Source of the DNA: Lomentospora prolificans
Lineage: Eukaryota; Ascomycota; Sordariomycetes; Microascales; Microascaceae
Length of the DNA: 64,000 bases
Assembly: GCA_029532625.1 (NCBI GenBank)
Contig: JARFXM010000010.1
Coordinates: 682,001-746,000, forward strand
Reading direction: 5' to 3'
Positions 1 through 10,470 of the stretch are shown here, in pieces. Position numbers and translations under genes: made by a program. The notes beneath the pieces were generated by a model. The model saw only the letters and a program-made list of their open reading frames with translations. It ran no database searches and was not told the origin of the DNA. The number at the start of each line of letters is the position of its first letter. Position 1 is the stretch's first letter.

Positions 1-894
1 CGGGCAGCCTGGTGCTGGTTGAGGTACCGGTGCTGGTGGCCCCGATGCAGGATGGTAGCGGAGAACCGCGATGTGGTGAACTTAAAAGACCTGGATGCCC
101 TGTTGTCTTTGCCATTGGCACCTGAAATAGGTCCAGTATATCTTCTCTGCTGGACTTCAAGGTTCATGGAAGAAATCGACTCGACGCTGATATTTCTGAC
201 CGAATAACACAGGCATCTGCGAATGGGAGACTCGGGTTCCGGGCCTCCCGCATGATTTCTCTCGTTTGCCTTTCAAAGCGAAGTATTTTGAATGGCCCGA
301 TGAATGCTTGACAGTGCTCTGAGCACTACATGCGACCGCAGGAGAATCTAACTTAAGGATGTGTGCGGTATACCGGTAGCTGTGTTCCAGGTTCAACATA
401 CATGAATCCACGCTAGGTAGATGCGCATGGCCGCGATTCTCGGCGTAGTTAACTGGAGGGTCAGCGACGGCCCACGCGAACGCGTCCACGAGCGGTTCAA
501 AACGTCCTAATGTGAATGCCAGAATATGTTGGCTCATGTAAATGTACATTGTATTAGCGACCCCTTCTTTATAGTCTAGTTCCAAAAACAGGCCACACCA
601 TGTGCCTGGGTTTTTCCCCCCCAAAAAAACGCCTTCGCAATGCGACATGTCGAGTGAAGATTTATACTACACATGGGTCCAGCCGAGCCTTCCAACACTG
701 CCCACATGGCAAGTCGTGGACGCTCAGCTCCCAAGTCCCTCCCGGTACACCATAACCCCGGGTCGCCCGCCAAACGACCGGAACATTCCGCGGAGGGTCC
801 ATCATATCGTACCGACGGATACTGGACTGTCCACTAGCGGGTATTGGCCGAGCAGTTGCGCCCATATCCATCATGGGAAAAGCGCCATCGACGC
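1..894. other. unassigned flank, 3' side of PAM16
   Basis: No gene is recognised here. The longest open frame (minus strand, about 157-648) shows no motif I know and no intron pattern joining it to a neighbour. The right end is probably the 3' UTR of PAM16. Confidence 0.4.
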
Positions 895-1416
895 TCACCT
901 GTCTTTGTAAAACTTGGGTTTGAAACCTTCCTTGATTTCTGCATCCTGCTCCATCTTCTCGCGTATCGGTCCCATCTCCCTATCCAGCCTCTCCTTCGCC
1001 CTCACAACCTTGCTCTGAAGGTAGAAGCTGCCGCCCTTCGTTGGATCGTTGGCGTCGAACAACCTCTTGTAGCGCTCTGCTACCTCCTCAATGTTGGCCT
1101 GGCCGCTCTTAGGAGGCTTGACATTGAGGATCTTGCACGCCTCTTCGAGCGTCATACCGGCGCCGAGGGACCGATTACCCGCAGCGACGCCATCGGGGTT
1201 AAGCTTGGCTTGCGCGCGGGCGTACTGCGATGAGGCCTGAGCCTGGCGGTAAGCGGCGGCGAAGGAACGGCCGATAATTCGGCTGCCGACGATGACGACC
1301 TGGGTTATGAGTCGGTGGGCCTATAAATCGAACGGACGCGGTCAGTTGGTTATGTTCTGGGTGTTTGGGGAGGCGTGGCACCATTTTGCGCGTGCAGGGA
1401 ATCCGAGGCTTACCAT
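895..1416 (-). CDS. PAM16: Pam16/Tim16, J-like subunit of the mitochondrial import motor
   Basis: Two exons: the start codon alone (1416-1414), a 93-nt intron (1413-1321, GTAAGC...TAG), then 1320-895, giving 142 aa. The protein opens MAHRLITQVVIVGSRIIGRS, the typical Pam16 start with a hydrophobic N-terminal segment, followed by a Gln/Ala-rich stretch. From about residue 53 a J-like domain begins MTLEEACKILNV and continues through YKRLFDAND, where the HPD motif of true J-proteins is absent, as expected for Pam16. By family knowledge Pam16 binds Pam18 at the matrix side of TIM23 and restrains stimulation of mtHsp70. The length matches fungal Pam16. The start is set by splicing, because no in-frame ATG precedes the conserved MAHR without the intron. 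It is divergent from YIP1 across a shared 546-bp region. Confidence 0.93.
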
Positions 1417-1962
1417 TGTGACAGGATGGAGTGAGTAGATTAAAATCAATGGAGTTGACTTTGACGTTCCACTGAATCCCCTCGTAAGAGTGTCTGGGGC
1501 GAGGAGGGTCGAGGGTGAGAGTTTGGGCGTTAAAAGCACGCTTACAATGGATCCTCCATAGAAGAAAAGAGAAGCCCTTTTTGTCGGATGGGATCCTGCG
1601 AAATCGCCAAAGTCGCGAATTTTTTTGCCTCTTTGTCTGATTAAGCCAGGGACGGAACGCCGAATATTTCCCGGATACCCTAGCCACATTTTACTTCTGG
1701 CGTGGCTAGTGTACACATGATATCGAGGCGCAAGCATGTGCCTCGAGATTATCTAATCCAACCCACGATTCGCTTCTGCCTCCTTTCAGACAGCTTGTCT
1801 TGACAACGGCGACATCAACCCTATATCAGACATTCTGGCCAAACCAACGCCAGGCATATTTGCTGCGCATCGCTGCAGCCTTTCCTCATCCCTTGTTTCC
1901 TTTCTTACCTATATTCTATCCTCTCGTTCATTTCCCGTTGATATCCTCCTTAGCCCACCGCG
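1417..1962. promoter_or_regulatory. shared divergent promoter region, PAM16 / YIP1
   Basis: This 546-bp gap separates two start codons pointing away from each other, so it must hold both 5' UTRs and core promoters. The YIP1-proximal part is pyrimidine-rich, as is common upstream of fungal starts. I could not assign a specific factor site. Confidence 0.55.
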
Positions 1963-2905
1963 ATGTCGAATTACTACCAAAACCAACAAAGCTACGGCCA
2001 GCAGTCGGCCAACAACCTCCAGTTCTTCCCCTCCTCCTATACCCCATCCGGCGTCTCGGGCGCAGCGACTCCCTCACAGGCATTTGGCGGATATGGTGCA
2101 CCCCCAGCGCCCGCGTACGGCGCCGGTGTGTCGGGGAGGATGGGCGAGCAGGGCGGCCTGAGGACGGGCTGGTTGGCCGCCTTTTCGACGGAGGGATATG
2201 ATGGGGAGCCTCCCCTCCTAGAGGAGCTCGGTGTCAATTTCGCCCATATCCAAGCCAAGGTATGTACAGACCTTGTCGATAGAACGCGCCATTGTGCTAG
2301 CCAAGCTAATGCAAGTGCAGACACTAGCAGTACTCAATCCCCTCGGTCGCATCGATCAACACCTAATGGACGACTCCGATCTTGCCGGCCCCGTACTCTT
2401 CTTCCTCCTCTTCGGCACATTCCTCCTCTTTTCCGGAAAGGTCCACTTCGGCTACATTTACGGCCTTGCCCTCCTAGGCAGCACCTCCCTCCATGCCATC
2501 CTGTCCCTAATGACCCCTCCTGACTCAGGTCCTAGTCCCCAGTACGGCGGCTCCAGCTATCACGAGGGACAATCTGGTCCTGGCGGCCCCGGCCCCAATG
2601 CCTCATCAACGCTCACCTTCGCTCGAAGCGCCAGCGTCCTTGGCTACTGCCTCCTTCCTCTAGTAGCCACTTCGCTTGTCGGCATCGTCATGCCCATGGA
2701 TACCCCCTTTGGCATCATTCTCACTAGCGCGGCGATATTGTGGTGCACTACCAGCTCAAGCGGTATTTTCTGCGCCGTCGGCAGGATGCGCGGCATGAGG
2801 GCACTTGTGGCGTATCCCCTTGCGCTGTTCTACGCGGGCTTCGGTATCATGGGCGTCTTTAGCAGCAGGGGAAGCGGATCGTTTGCCAGGTTGCAGAAAG
2901 TTTAA
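1963..2905 (+). CDS. YIP1: Yip1-family ER-Golgi membrane protein
   Basis: Exon 1 1963-2259 (99 codons), intron 2260-2320 (GTATGT...GCAG), exon 2 2321-2905, giving 293 aa. Residues 1-75 are a Gln/Asn/Gly/Pro-rich cytosolic tail. Next comes the family hallmark EPPLLEELGVNF followed across the splice by LAVLNPLGRIDQHLMDDSD. Five hydrophobic segments follow at roughly 120-138, 140-163, 205-228, 229-251 and 259-281, the usual Yip1 topology. A Gly/Ser/Pro-rich loop at about 165-200 lies between the second and third segments. Yip1 proteins bind Rab GTPases (Ypt1/Ypt31) with Yif1 and support COPII vesicle formation. The spliced frame is continuous through the conserved block, so the model is firm. 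Confidence 0.93.
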
Positions 2906-3446
2906 TCGGCGGCAAGGTATTGGAATAGGTTTATGAAGAGCGATGCCCTCACATTTCCTCGCCTTGTCTTCTTGTGAAGACTGAGAGTTGGTGCTGTTAC
3001 GACGAAAAATAGGTTGGGTGGGCCCGGCCACGGGAAGTTGCGGGTCTTGGATGGCCAGGCATTTTAATATTTTGATGTTTATGAGAGTTGGGGTTTCCTG
3101 TACTATAGTCCAATCATGTCCCGGAGCAATTATAGATCATCGTGTTTGATGCTTGCTTAAAGCTGTTGAAGGTTAGAGCGGAGGTGCAATTGAGCCCAGA
3201 CACGCGATACACTATGGTCATGAAATCACCGAGAAGTAACATATCGGCTCGGATACACAAAGCCCCAGTTTACCTAATGGTTTTATTGCCATCTACCCTT
3301 ATATATGTAAATGCCTATGAAGGCTGATGTTAAACCCAGCAAACACCCTTTCCACGCCTTGTCCTTTGACCATGACCTTCCGAACTTCCAAACGCCTGAT
3401 TCATATGCAGATCCATGGAAACAAAAAAGATACGCAGTGAATCTAC
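2906..3446. other. convergent intergenic region, 3' UTRs
   Basis: This lies between the stops of YIP1 (+) and the metallothionein-like gene (-). It is AT-richer than its neighbours with no coding signal, and presumably holds both 3' UTRs and polyadenylation sites. Confidence 0.5.
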
Positions 3447-3889
3447 TTATTTCTTGGTAGTGAAGTCAATTTCGTTGGAGTTGTTGCAGGTACAGGAGCC
3501 TGTCAAGGAAGCACAGTCAGCATAAGTGCCGATGATGCCAAAAGGATAGCGATCAATTGGAAGGCTACTCACCAGCAGGCCTAGCACCGCAGCCGCAGGT
3601 CGCACCAGTGGGCTTCTGGTTCTCAGTGGAAGCATTCTCGCATGTGCACTTGCCAACGGGGCGGGCACCACACGAGCAGCTGGGGCCAGTAATTGTGTTC
3701 TCGGTGGAGGCCTTCTCGCAGGTGCAGTGAAGGGCGGACTGCTTTCCGCAGGAGCAGGTAGCTTGCTGGGCTGCAGGGTCGGGTGGGTTAGTAGACATCC
3801 CCCAAGAAAATTTGGGGCCCAGAGAATTGGGACATACCGCAGATACAGGCACCCTCGCCCCTCCGGCAGCAGGTATCAGCAGGAGACAT
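3447..3889 (-). CDS. cysteine-rich metallothionein-like protein (fungal CxC-repeat family)
   Basis: Three exons: 3889-3838, 3770-3573 and 3499-3447 (introns 3837-3771 GTATGT...CAG and 3572-3500 GTGAGT...CAG), giving 100 aa. The start MSPADTCCRRGEGACIC is followed by repeated modules with CxC pairs (TCSCG, HCTCEKASTEN, SCSCGARP, KCTCENASTEN, TCGCGARP, SCTC) and a conserved tail NEIDFTTKK. I count 16 Cys, one as CC and the rest as seven CxC pairs, with almost no aromatic residues. That composition is typical of metallothioneins that chelate Cu(I) or Zn(II). Homologues in filamentous ascomycetes are often labelled Crd2-like copper-resistance proteins. That label is from memory, and metal preference is inference. 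All splice junctions keep the Cys register. Confidence 0.82.
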
Positions 3890-5333
3890 TTTGGCTTGAG
3901 GTGGCTGAAGTTGGGAGGTATGTGGTATTTGGAGGGCTAATCGTGGAAGGGGGAGAAAGTCTGAGAATCGGAGACTGCCCTTGTGATTGATGAGAGGTTG
4001 GGTATTGAGCTAGAAAAGATCAAAGAGAAGGAATGGTGGATTCTGTTTGAATTGACGAGGAATGAAACAAAGACAAAGGGAGGGACGATTCCTTCCTTTT
4101 GTACTTGCTAAGGACAACGTCAGACCTTGAAGATGTAAGCTTGACTAACACTGACTTGACGCTTGATAGCTCTTTCCTGTTGATTCCCACCTTGGCCACC
4201 CTTGGTGGCGGGTGGCGGGGATGCCCCGCAGTATATTCTACCTTCTAAATACGAGTTAATCCATGCCCCTGTGCGCCAAGGTGACTGTCACGATCAAGTA
4301 ATTGGGCCCTCACGCACTGCAAACCGCAGGTACGGCAGGCGCTATCCAGGGACGAATGGTACGCTAAGCTAGGAGCCAATCAGAGATCTTTGATTTACAA
4401 CCATCACTACGACCGCTCCGAAATTCGTCGCAGAGCAGAAGAATTGGTCCGGCGAAGAAGGAGGGAGGCGCCGATAAGGCAAGGTGGGTACGTACAGATG
4501 ACCAGATGATCAGTCCATAAGGTTCGAGAATCCTTGGACCGGAATTAGTCTCCTGTCGCCAATAGACAAGCCGCACCGTTTACTCAACACCTTCGAGTAA
4601 GATTAGAAACATCTTTTATGGGGTTGTCATTGGTCCCCAAATAGGGGGATGTTGAACTTTGTGGCCTTTCCTCAATAGAGCGGATTCCTATCTCGACATG
4701 TTGTATCACCGACTTAGGACAGTAGAAGATCACATTGACCGATATAGACCACGAAACCGCGAGTGTCAAAGGCTAGCCAAAGCGAGCGGTCCTCGTGTCT
4801 TTTGACATTGCCATATTTTCCCTCTCTAATCTGGCCTTGGACTTTAGACCCATGTTAACAGTGTTCTGGGTACCAGTATCGGAAATCCAACCAGTGACAA
4901 GCTGTCAATAGTAGATATGCTCTCGAGAGCTCAAAATAATCCGAGAAGGTGATCATAGTAGCTACAGGGCCAATTCTGGCAAGTATGACGACCAGAGCAC
5001 AGGCCCCTCCGGGGCTGATGGGAATGTCGAAGCCGAAGAAGATATTTCTCTACTTTCCCCGCCGAACTTACTTCACCAAATTAACGAACTACCAGTTCGG
5101 CAACAGCTCTAGCCGAGCGCAGCAACGTCTCCCTCCCACCGGAGCTCGTGGCTCATGCTTGCTCACCCAAGCACTTTTTTGCCCTGCCTCACCACCAAGT
5201 CTTCATCCCAGGAAGCGAAGACCGAATAAGAAGCGATGTCTCACAGCCAGTAACCTAGCGGCGAGCCCTTGGTGAGAGGGAGCATTTAGAGGCCGCCAAG
5301 AGTTTTCATACAGAAACCACTTACGCTCTTGAG
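3890..5333. other. metallothionein upstream region and anonymous intergenic DNA
   Basis: The first few hundred bases must hold the metallothionein promoter. I saw no clear TATA box or metal-response site. The rest has many stops in all frames and no recognisable protein, apart from possible N-terminal remnants of the following pseudogene near 5050-5330. Confidence 0.4.
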
Positions 5334-6186
5334 GTGGCCACGAAATCCGAAAACCATTGGACAGAGCGCTTCGCTCATGAGATGCTGGATTCGATGATGG
5401 AAAATCGCCTCACTGTATGCGAGCTTGCCATGCTCAGAGTAATGGACTCAACAACCGATAATCCGCGTTGGGAGGCTAGGATCCTCGATCCTCAGATACC
5501 CGGGTCGTGGAGAAAGGAGTAGACAGAAAAAAAAGAGCTTCTATTGAACGCTAAAGTTTGGGCTTGGTGCCTTGAAGAACTTCGTTACAAGGCAGCATCG
5601 ATTTCACGTCTCGGCCGAGTACTAGTGTATAATGCCAGGTCTCGAGTCTGGAAACCACGAATAACCGGTACCGACAAGCATGCCAGTCTAAATCAAGACT
5701 TACCGAGGATCCATAAGGACAGCAACTCGCGAAGTACGGAGATTCAAAACCATCTGTGCGATATTATTGATCCTCCACTTCGCCTACTCGCCTATGGCGG
5801 GCGTAGAATGTGACTTGACAGATATACGGTCTCATTTTTGCCAAGGTCTCCTATCCGCCAAAGGACTTCACCGGCTACAGGAATTGCCTCGTCTAAGCGG
5901 TTTTGATCAAGACGATATGCTTGATATACTTACCCATCACACAACCTTTAGGCGGCGTGATTCGACAGGAATTCTCGACAAAGCGCGGCCATGCAGGTAC
6001 TCCAATCAATTTCAATGGCTTCCTTGTGAAGTTTCTCCGAAGAATTAGGTCTTAGTGGCAACGGCGATAGCCAGCGGACATCACATCACAAGTTACATTA
6101 GTGGGCATCACCCAGATATCGACCGCACATATGCGCACTTATTGAGGATATTATAGTAGGCCCCTTAGAGAGATGGAACGATGTGG
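5334..6186 (+). pseudogene. decayed DUF4246-family gene
   Basis: Fragments align in order with the DUF4246 family as I know it. The frame at 5334 reads LTVCELAMLRVMDSTTDNPRW, meets TAG at 5520-5522, then continues in the same frame with VWAWCLEELRYKAASI and DPPLRLLAYGGRR. The matching family blocks are the REIAMM..MN.ITDKPEW, MFDWCIAELRYKA and HPSLFPLVYG segments. The frame then shifts near 5800. In the new frame YSNQFQWLPCEV matches the YSKKFQWLPCE block, followed by TAG at 6046-6048. After it comes ITSYISGHHPD (family ITSYINNLHP). A second shift near 6140 gives EDIIVGPLERWNDV. Two stops and two frameshifts argue for a dead copy. The conserved C-terminal half is not recognisable. The function of the family is unknown to me. 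Confidence 0.75.
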
Positions 6187-6984
6187 TGGGCCATGCCGCT
6201 CCCAACGAAGAAGGGCTGTACGGACCCTCACTACAGAGTTGTTTCTACAAACGGGTATTCCCGCAAGATTTCAAATGGTGGAGGCGCGATGTGTTTCCCG
6301 AAGGCTCCATTGCCAGCAAAGGGATACGGCCGAGGTGCGTGGTCAAGTAGCCCTGGAGGCATGCGACTTACCACTTTTTGCGCCGGGGCAGAGCGCCAGG
6401 AATTTCAGTCACGCCCGCAGTGCTGATGATGGCTGAAGTTGGAGGACAATATTTTACTACTTATATAGCCATTGGTCCCCTCCAGACTAACAAATCGAGT
6501 GTTTGGGTAGATGATAATTTTGTAATGACTTCGGCGACAGCTATGTGAGTTAAGAGTTGAGCCGGACAGCGCAGGTTCTCTCGTGAATTCGACCCCGATA
6601 GAGGATGACTTTATTCACAGTCTGGCATCAACACTGCGGGGTTTTGCAAGAGTGCCATTGTTATTTCATCAACGGGTTGAGGAAGCTAAATCGTACAATG
6701 TTCACTCCGCATTAAGTATTTTCCATATACCTCTCTACTCTGTCCTCTCCAAGACGCCCTTCTTACCTCCTCCAAAAAGTTGGGTAGGTATTCCCACTCA
6801 CAAACTAGCTAGTGGTTCTCAGACTTCGTCAATGACACGTCGCCAAGCTCCACCGATCTATCCCAATACCAAAAAGACGAGAAAAGAAGAAACCGTGAAT
6901 ATAAACAAAATAAGAATTCAGATCTACGTCTCTCCTCTACCCCTGTGCCTTTCCCTTAAGCTGCTAACAAGGACAGACCCTCAC
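6187..6984. other. intergenic, no gene recognised
   Basis: Short open frames here carry no motif I recognise. The long plus-strand frame that crosses this stretch into 7365 is antisense to the downstream gene and is treated as a shadow. The right end is the 3' UTR of the minus-strand LPMO-like gene. Confidence 0.4.
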
Positions 6985-7614
6985 TTAAGCAAGGACGAAG
7001 TCAACACAGCTCTCATACGTCTGCTGGGCACCGGTACCGAACCAGAACCACTGGAGAACGCACTCGCCAGCGACAGTGCAGAGACCGGCATCGAGCTGGG
7101 GGATGGTAACGCTAAAAGCAGTGTTGTTGGCAGGGAGCTCAGGGAGGTTCTCGTCGGCGTAGCTCTCGAACTCGATGAGGGGGTCGCCGATGACGCTGTT
7201 GGTGGCGGTGTCGACGACGGAGACGTTGCAAGGTCCCTCATGGGGGATGGGGAGGATAGCGGTGAAGTCGACGACCTGGCCGGGGGTGAAGGTCTGGACG
7301 AGGTCGACGTTATCATCGAAAGTGGCACCGCGGCAGAGGAAGAGGTTGCCTGCGTTTCGCGTTAGCTCGCCATCACGACCGCCGCGTACGCTACTTGCGC
7401 TTTGCTCATAGGGAAGCGTTCACTTACAATCGCCAGTCTCGGGAGTAATGTTCTCGAGGGGAATGGTTCCATCGGCGTTAACGGCATCGACGGCGGCTTG
7501 GCCGCAGGCAGCGGCCATGGAGGCGCCAGCGAGGCGGGCCGGAGGCGAAGTGATGTTTCCGTGGGCGGAGACGAGAGTAGCCAGAGAGGCGACGGCAACG
7601 ACGGTGTACTTCAT
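6985..7614 (-). CDS. small secreted LPMO-like (chitin-binding type-4 related) protein with N-terminal His
   Basis: Exon 1 7614-7428, intron 7427-7350 (GTAAGT...GCAG), exon 2 7349-6985, giving 183 aa. The signal peptide MKYTVVAVASLATLVSA is followed directly by His18 (HGNITSPPARLAG), so signal cleavage would expose an N-terminal His as in copper-dependent LPMOs. A second candidate copper His lies in LPIPHEGP. The mature chain has several Cys and ends in the block LQWFWFGTGAQQTYESC. At about 165 mature residues it is shorter than classical AA9 and AA11 enzymes. It resembles the small fungal group annotated as chitin-binding type-4 or LPMO-like proteins, some of which bind copper without proven oxidase activity. 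The first ATG of the longer open frame is rejected because the signal peptide begins at 7614. Confidence 0.8.
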
Positions 7615-10470
7615 TTTGAGTAAGTTTTTCGGTTCTTTCTCGTGATATTCGGACAAGAGGCGTGACTAGCTTAGGAATTCGTAGAAGGGCGTAAGGGAAA
7701 CCGTTTCTCAAAAACGAGTGTGTTAAAGATGAAAAAAGGAGCGTATAGCTAATACAACTTGGTGACCGGCACGACGAAGAGAATGAATAACACACACAGA
7801 CACGCACACACACGAACTAGAGGAAAAGGAAGAGAAGATCGAAGAGCGTTTCTATTTCTTCGGACGAAGATGGGGGAAATGGACCTGATGTCCTCTTTAT
7901 TCTGGACCTTCCCTCTGCGTTTCTCTGCCGTGGCACCCGGACGGACCATCGAGTAAAGTTCCCTCGCCTACGAGAGATCTTCTGTAGGCGAAAACAAGTC
8001 TCTGGTTTCGCGACCAGCGTGCCGACCGGCTCCGGGTCGAAACGAGGGGTGACAAGGCCAGCAAAAGGCAAGGAGAAAAGCAGTGGCGGTTCCCACGATC
8101 TCGGAGATTTCGGCAACGCATACCTCATGTAGATGCACGCACACGGTTCGCCTATTGACGTTTTCAGTGCACATTTGTCACAGTTTCTATTTGGTGGTCC
8201 TTCCTTGATCACTTTCTGCTAGTAGCCCGCAGCGCAAAAAGGTACAAGACCACCCTTGCGTCCCGGTTTCAACAAGCAGGCGCTCTCGGATCCGACGACG
8301 CTCATTGGTATTTGAAAGAACGGGGGAAGGCAAGGAGGTTTGGGCGCCGAGAAGTGAGATCAATGCCAAGACGTGATACTCGATTGGTTTCAGTGTCGCG
8401 GTCATCCAATGAGACGGTGTGCTTGAACCCAATCCGGCCAAGAACTACAGGCGGAAAAAAAAGTTCAATATTTGAAGCGATGTCGCAAGGGGTTGTCGAT
8501 CATCTTTGCCCCCCAATGCGACGCGGGACGATGACAGCAAAGCTTGGCCCTGAACGTTCTGCGGAGGGCGTTTTGATTCAGGGCATTTCGTCATTAGGTA
8601 ACAATTGGTTCCAACGAGCGGGGGAGCTTGGTGCTCCCTCGACTCGGCTCAGGTTTCCCGTGAGAATTTCTTAGGACCTCGAGGGCGAGATTGGGGATAT
8701 GAGGATTGTCTTGGGGCTTGCGCTGTCATGACGAGCGGGTCGAGCGGGATGTGCGAAACACCAGGGCTCCGCCAGGAGTAAAATTTGACAGCGCGCTGGC
8801 TTCCTTTCACGTCTGAGATGGAAGCTGGCCACCTCAAGTAGTCGCCTGGCAATGGTCTGTGGCAGGACAGGGAAGCCTTGAGACTCCTGGGCCAAACGTC
8901 AAACCACTGGCTTGGCGGATGCAGAAAATACATGTAGACCCCGGTGATGGATAACTGCTACGAAAGCAGCCTGAACAACCATGGAGAGTGTCGATTGGGA
9001 TTTTTCCTTGGTTTATTTACTTCGTTTGGCTTTCCTTTCCACTTGAGCTGCAGCATAGCGTGGCGAGGGAGATGATGAGTGCGATTGATGCTCAGGATTG
9101 GTGGTCAAGTACACATGAAGCTTGAGCATCTTAACCCTTCCTAATAAATAGTTTATTTCCCTCAAAGTTGTTGATCTTATCCCATCTACAAGCTCTCTAT
9201 TCAATTGCCCTGGTCAGTTGGTCCTTTGATCCAGCGAGTCAGTGGATCTCTCATTCCCAACGTTGTGCATGATCTGGAGTCGCTGGCAATCCCGCCCTGT
9301 CTGGCGTGCCACTGGTTCGACGAACGAGCTGTAACCTGTCGCAGAGCCAGCAGACGCTGGCTAGGGCATTCCATACGTTGATCCCTAGCCGCATGGGTCT
9401 GTTCGCCGTCTCGACTTGACGCCCAGGCTAAAAATACCAGTTTTACTGGCGTCCTCATTTTACCTCGTGTCCGATTGCCCCAAGCCCAAGTCCGGACGAA
9501 GATTTCCTATCAGTTAATTCTTGGCTTCGAGAAGTAACCATAGGGCGTTACCAAGAGCCACATTCCGAACTATTCTGTGTTGCTTCAATGCATATTAGTC
9601 GTTGCTCTCGCCCGGTATAATGCAGACCAGCGTATCCTAGACCTAGAAGCTGCAGCGGAGAGCCGCGTATATGATTCTAAAGGGACGTAACTTGACGGCT
9701 TCACCTTTACTTGCGTAAGTGTTTCGGCTCGTCCTGGATACAGAACACGAGGGCGAAAGAAACTGATACATATGAGAAGGTTTCTCGGAACCGTGTTATA
9801 CGACTGGGCTCCGAGGGCGAGCTGCTTGAGCCTATGTCGGTTCCGGAGAAGCTGCCAGCACAAGCTTAATGCGTAACCCGGGCCGGCTCCGTGAGTCTGC
9901 CGTGAATGCTCAAGACCTCTGTCCGACTCCTCATCCACGGCTCCCAATAAACTCAACTAGGAAACGGAATTTAGGCCACGAGGCGCGTGTGCCGAAATTT
10001 GACTCTTTTGTCCCATTGAATCAAGGGCTCTCCGCGTTACGTTCCTGTTGAACGTCATTCGCCATGCCTGCGTGAAGCAGTGGCCCATGAATGAAGATGG
10101 CGCGGGACAGGAACGCATATTCCAGTATGGCGGTAATATGGATAGAACGGTGCCCTAATATGCGGCCGGAAAAAATATTCCACCAATTCTTCATGGCCTC
10201 TGTCCTGCGAATTGCTTTAACCGTGTCTATCCAGATTGGGAACAGCCGGCAAAGAGCTTCTTTTCTCTATGGAAAAGGCCATAGATGGCCGTGCTATGTC
10301 GAGATGGAACGCCATCACGGAGAATGGGCGTATTAATGAGACCGGGAATCTGACAATTGGGCGTATATAGAATCACCTGTCGACCACCGAAAAGATGCTC
10401 TCTCGTCCTGGATCTTGCGTGTGCCGCAGCATTCTTTTGTTGTAATCGTTCTCTCGCGTTACCTTTCCGG
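7615..10470. other. long intergenic region between the LPMO-like and GH67 genes
   Basis: This 2.9-kb stretch has only short open frames on either strand and no recognisable protein or RNA. Both ends are upstream regions, so the two secreted-protein genes are transcribed away from each other. A CA-rich run lies near 7790-7815. Confidence 0.45.
10364..10370 (+). promoter_or_regulatory. candidate TATA box of the GH67 gene
   Basis: TATATAG sits 107 bp upstream of the chosen start codon, with ATTGG (inverse CCAAT) a few bases before it. Position and sequence fit a core promoter, but this is inference. Confidence 0.4.

Noticed and set aside
157..648. 163-codon minus-strand frame near the left edge
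   Set aside because: No known domain, no splice partner and an unremarkable composition. It could be real, but nothing supports it.
6583..7365. 260-codon plus-strand frame
   Set aside because: Its right half is antisense to the LPMO-like gene, and the left half has no recognisable content.
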